Positions 61,260 through 64,000 of a stretch of 64,000 nt of DNA are shown piece after piece. The notes beneath the pieces are model-generated. The model worked only from the letters and a program-made list of their open reading frames with translations. It was not told the DNA's origin and did not search any database. The position numbers and the translations under genes were made by a program. The DNA lies in NCBI RefSeq assembly GCF_019880545.1, contig NZ_JAINVW010000003.1, positions 620,001-684,000 of the forward strand. Direction: 5' to 3'. This DNA is from Flagellimonas meishanensis. GTDB taxonomy: Bacteria; Bacteroidota; Bacteroidia; Flavobacteriales; Flavobacteriaceae. Numbering within the stretch: the stretch's first letter is position 1; each line of letters opens with the position of its first letter.

Positions 61260-64000
61260 TTAAAACTTAAAATTATATGTAATAGTTGGCACCGGAATAG
61301 CGAATATGGAACTCTGAAACGCTTTGATATCGCCATCTTCCGTTACAAAAAACACCGAATAGGGATTGTTCCTTCCCAACACGTTGTAAATGGAAAAACT
61401 CCAAAAACTATGTGCAAATTTTTTGATCTTATGATTCCCTTCCATGTTGAAACTGAGGTCCAAACGGTAGTAATCGGGAATTCTGAATTTGTTCCTGTCA
61501 CTATAAAAAACAAATTCTGAATTGTTGAATGCAAAGCTGCCAATTGGAAAAGTTACCGGCCTGCCGGTTTGATATACGAAATTGGCAGAAGCACTGAACC
61601 TTCTTGTGAACTTATAATTTGCTACGACGCTAATGTCGTGTGGCTTGTCAAAATTGGATGGAAAAAACTCACCATTGTTAATGCGCTCTTCATTGAACTC
61701 GCTATCTAGTTTCACAAAGGAACGGGAATAGGTATAACCCAACCACCCGTTCAGTTTTCCTTCATTCTTTTTCACCAAGAACTCCACTCCGTATGCCTGG
61801 CCATCGCCCTGTAGCACTTCCTGTTCTATGGCCTCATTGAGCAACAATTGAGCCCCGACCTTATAATCCAGCAAATTGCGTTGCTCTTTGTAATAGCCCT
61901 CCAGGCTCAGTTCGTATTTATTCCCATCAAAGTTTTTATAAAACCCCAATGAGGCCTGATAGGCTTCCTGTGGCTTGATATTAAGGTCCGATAGCTTCCA
62001 GGTATCTGTCGGTGATACCGTAGTATTGTTGGACAGCGTGTGTATGTACTGAAAGGCATTGTTCACACTGGCCTTGACGGAAAAGTCGGGTGCCAAAAAA
62101 TACCGGGCCGAAAGCCGAACCTCGGGCCCACCAAAGGTCTCTATCACCTCATTCTCATCAAACTCCTGGGTCTCTACAAGGGTGCCACTGTTTCTAGGGG
62201 CATTATCCTGATAAATGCGTTGTTGCCCCGCTCCCAATGCGGCATAAAAAGAAAACCGTAACCCCATATCTATCAAAAGCTTATCGTTGACCTTATAGCT
62301 ATCCGATATGAACACCGCAGACTCCAAACCCTTTTCTCGGGGAATGACCAAAGAGGAAACGTCGGAATCCGCACCCAAGGGGTCTATATTACCAGGGTCT
62401 ACTACATAGAGTTTGCTGGCAATCCCAAAATCCAATGTATGTTTTCCGCCAGGAATGTACTTCATCCGGTATTTGAACTCAGTTTCGTTGTTCTTGTAGC
62501 CAAGGTCAAAATCGTTATTGGATTCACCATCAAATTCAATACCGAACCTATACTCACTATTTGATAGGATGAGGCTTCCTGTTGTCTTTTCGCTGAACTT
62601 GTGATCCCATCCCAATGAGACCAACCTGTTGCTATAATCGAAAATGGAATCGGAGGTAATACTGAATTCATCCCGACTGAAGTAGCCCGTTGCCTTTATC
62701 TCATTATTTTCGTTTATGGTGTGGTTGTACTTGGCCAGTACGTCAAAAAAGGATGCGGTACTGTTATTAAGCTGCTCGTCATCCAAGGTTTCCAAAATCC
62801 AATCGGAATATGTGGCCCTACCCCCTACCATCAGTGCGGCTTTATCCTTTATTATGGGTGTCTCCAAAACAATGTTGCTGGTAACAGGGCCTATGGAGGC
62901 CTCTCCAGCAAACTTTTCGGTATTGGCATCCTTGGACGTAATGTCGAAAACCGAAGAAAGTCTACCTCCAAATTCGGCTGGAATATGTCCCTTAAAAATT
63001 TCGACCGCTCCCGTGGTAAATGGATTGATTGCGGAGAATATGCCAAAAAAGTGGGATGGATTGTAGATGACCCCATTGTCGAGCAAAATCAGGTTTTGGT
63101 CTGTACGTCCACCACGTACATTATATCCTGAAGCACCTTCACCAGCCGTTGTAATGCCCGGAAGGGTAATCGCAGCCTTGAGCACGTCCCTTTCACCAAG
63201 TACCAACGGTATGTTTTTGATCTTTTCAACCTCAATAAGCGTTACGCCCGTTATGGCGGTTTCCACATTTCTATCAATGTTTGCCTGTACCACAACCTCA
63301 TCCAATGCCTCAACACTCTCATCCAATTGAAAGTCGTGGGAACCGTCATTGTACAAAATGACCTTGGTACGAGATTCCTCTATACCCAATCCTCTAGTAG
63401 TGATGATATTTTCCCCAATGGGCAGTTCCAGACTGTAGTTTCCGTTGGCATTGGTGGAAGTACCTATATCTTTTCCTTCAACAATAATTGCCAGGTCGGG
63501 TATGGGTTGTCCGCTCCGGGCATTCAAGGCCCTTCCGTTAAGTGTAAAGCTTCGTCGCCTACTGTTCCGATTCTCACGGCCTATTTTTACCACTTGCAGT
63601 CCCCTGTTATTATCATCACTGCCTACAAAAAGAGGGCCAATATCCTGAAGTTGGTCATATTGTGGAAAGTCATCCTCAACTTGCTCTTGGGCCCCAAAAA
63701 AGTCGTTGGGAAGCGCATCGTATATCTGATTGTTCTGCATGAGGTATATCCTTTCGGAATCCATGATGAAGTAATTGAGCACGGTATCCTTAAAAATACT
63801 TTCAAGCACTGTGCTGATAGGGACATCTTGAAAACTTCCGGTCACCCTAAGACCTTTTAACCAATCTGACAAGTAGAAGAAGCTATATGAGGTCTTGCTC
63901 TCAATTTCAGAAAGGGCATCTTCGGCCGGAGTATTGGCAAACGAAACTGAAATGCGCGGGACCTCTGTTTGGGCACCAACGTATTGCATGCCCATAAAGA
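61260..64000 (-). CDS. TonB-dependent receptor with STN domain (partial at 5' end)
   Basis: At least 912 residues of an outer-membrane receptor that uses TonB energy to take up a large substrate. Part of the signal peptide lies beyond the window edge (the first residues seen are ...MGMQYVGAQTEV). The mature protein begins with an STN domain (about residues 10-80, ISVSFANTPAEDALSEIE), then a CarboxypepD_reg-like domain (about 150-225), a plug (about 230-345; GYNVRGGRTDQNLILLDNGVI) and the barrel to the C-terminus (TYNFKF). An STN domain may signal to an anti-sigma factor; no ECF sigma or FecR gene is seen, but could lie outside the window. It is the first of a six-gene set. Confidence 0.9.
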   Translation of the reverse strand, partial: FMGMQYVGAQTEVPRISVSFANTPAEDALSEIESKTSYSFFYLSDWLKGLRVTGSFQDVPISTVLESIFKDTVLNYFIMDSERIYLMQNNQIYDALPNDFFGAQEQVEDDFPQYDQLQDIGPLFVGSDDNNRGLQVVKIGRENRNSRRRSFTLNGRALNARSGQPIPDLAIIVEGKDIGTSTNANGNYSLELPIGENIITTRGLGIEESRTKVILYNDGSHDFQLDESVEALDEVVVQANIDRNVETAITGVTLIEVEKIKNIPLVLGERDVLKAAITLPGITTAGEGASGYNVRGGRTDQNLILLDNGVIYNPSHFFGIFSAINPFTTGAVEIFKGHIPAEFGGRLSSVFDITSKDANTEKFAGEASIGPVTSNIVLETPIIKDKAALMVGGRATYSDWILETLDDEQLNNSTASFFDVLAKYNHTINENNEIKATGYFSRDEFSITSDSIFDYSNRLVSLGWDHKFSEKTTGSLILSNSEYRFGIEFDGESNNDFDLGYKNNETEFKYRMKYIPGGKHTLDFGIASKLYVVDPGNIDPLGADSDVSSLVIPREKGLESAVFISDSYKVNDKLLIDMGLRFSFYAALGAGQQRIYQDNAPRNSGTLVETQEFDENEVIETFGGPEVRLSARYFLAPDFSVKASVNNAFQYIHTLSNNTTVSPTDTWKLSDLNIKPQEAYQASLGFYKNFDGNKYELSLEGYYKEQRNLLDYKVGAQLLLNEAIEQEVLQGDGQAYGVEFLVKKNEGKLNGWLGYTYSRSFVKLDSEFNEERINNGEFFPSNFDKPHDISVVANYKFTRRFSASANFVYQTGRPVTFPIGSFAFNNSEFVFYSDRNKFRIPDYYRLDLSFNMEGNHKIKKFAHSFWSFSIYNVLGRNNPYSVFFVTEDGDIKAFQSSIFAIPVPTITYNFKF

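Noticed and set aside
1..64000. CRISPR array, tRNA, rRNA, insertion sequence or prophage
   Set aside because: I found no regular spacer-repeat pattern, cloverleaf, rRNA sequence, transposase or phage structural gene. A tRNA or CRISPR scan would settle it.

Overview
The window looks like chromosome from a member of the Flavobacteriaceae (phylum Bacteroidota), probably a marine one. The evidence is the protein families present (four DUF4249 lipoproteins behind a TonB-dependent receptor, a DUF2911 protein, a fused E1 alpha/beta 2-oxoacid dehydrogenase), the dense packing with many 1-4 nt junctions, and upstream motifs matching the Bacteroidota -7 element TAnnTTTG. I see no insertion sequence, prophage, CRISPR array, rRNA or tRNA. 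This genus-level guess is inference.

Region by region. 1-4127: start of glmM (cut by the edge), an ACP-phosphodiesterase-like gene, a gamma-glutamyltransferase lipoprotein, an ATP-grasp enzyme and an anchored protein. 4150-8040: an XRE/S24 (LexA/CI-like) repressor divergent from a three-gene set: a radical-SAM protein of the UDG-linked DNA-repair family, its usual partner (TIGR03915-like) and an AlkC-type alkylation-repair protein. The intergenic gap carries four copies of a 13-bp operator-like repeat (TGGATTATWTCCA) over both predicted promoters, so this looks like a self-controlled DNA-damage regulon. 8108-22859: housekeeping genes: uvrA, a LOG-family protein, an M1-like protein fused to a likely outer-membrane barrel, fused E1, DoxX, holA, a lone HsdR N-terminal nuclease domain, a glycosyltransferase, an OmpA lipoprotein and a Sua5 protein. 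22940-35068: uvrD/pcrA, a DsrE-like protein, an M20 amidohydrolase, a degenerate OmpA paralogue, a membrane-anchored hypothetical, patatin, M1 aminopeptidase, recG and a DUF2911-TPR protein.

35486-47311 is branched-chain amino-acid synthesis. leuC-leuD-(cimA-like)-leuB runs rightward and ilvD-ilvB-ilvN-ilvC runs leftward, meeting around a GapN-like aldehyde dehydrogenase. The leuA-like gene resembles (R)-citramalate synthase, and no threonine deaminase gene is present, which suggests a threonine-independent route to 2-oxobutyrate. 47641-51152 is a leftward 5-oxoproline operon: an Nramp-fold transporter, then pxpA, pxpB and pxpC. The transporter lacks the usual metal-binding residues. 51330-54651: a small zinc-ribbon/nuclease-like hypothetical, a PLP aminotransferase with a twin-arginine leader, and the YifB/ComM AAA+ protein. 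54699-64000: a leftward six-gene envelope operon: a TonB-dependent receptor (cut by the edge), four tandem DUF4249 lipoproteins joined by 4-nt ATGA overlaps, and a secreted protein with a plug-like domain but no barrel.

The best candidates for something undescribed are the S24-controlled radical-SAM/AlkC repair module with its four-site operator, the four-fold DUF4249 array, and the Nramp-fold protein that probably serves the 5-oxoprolinase.
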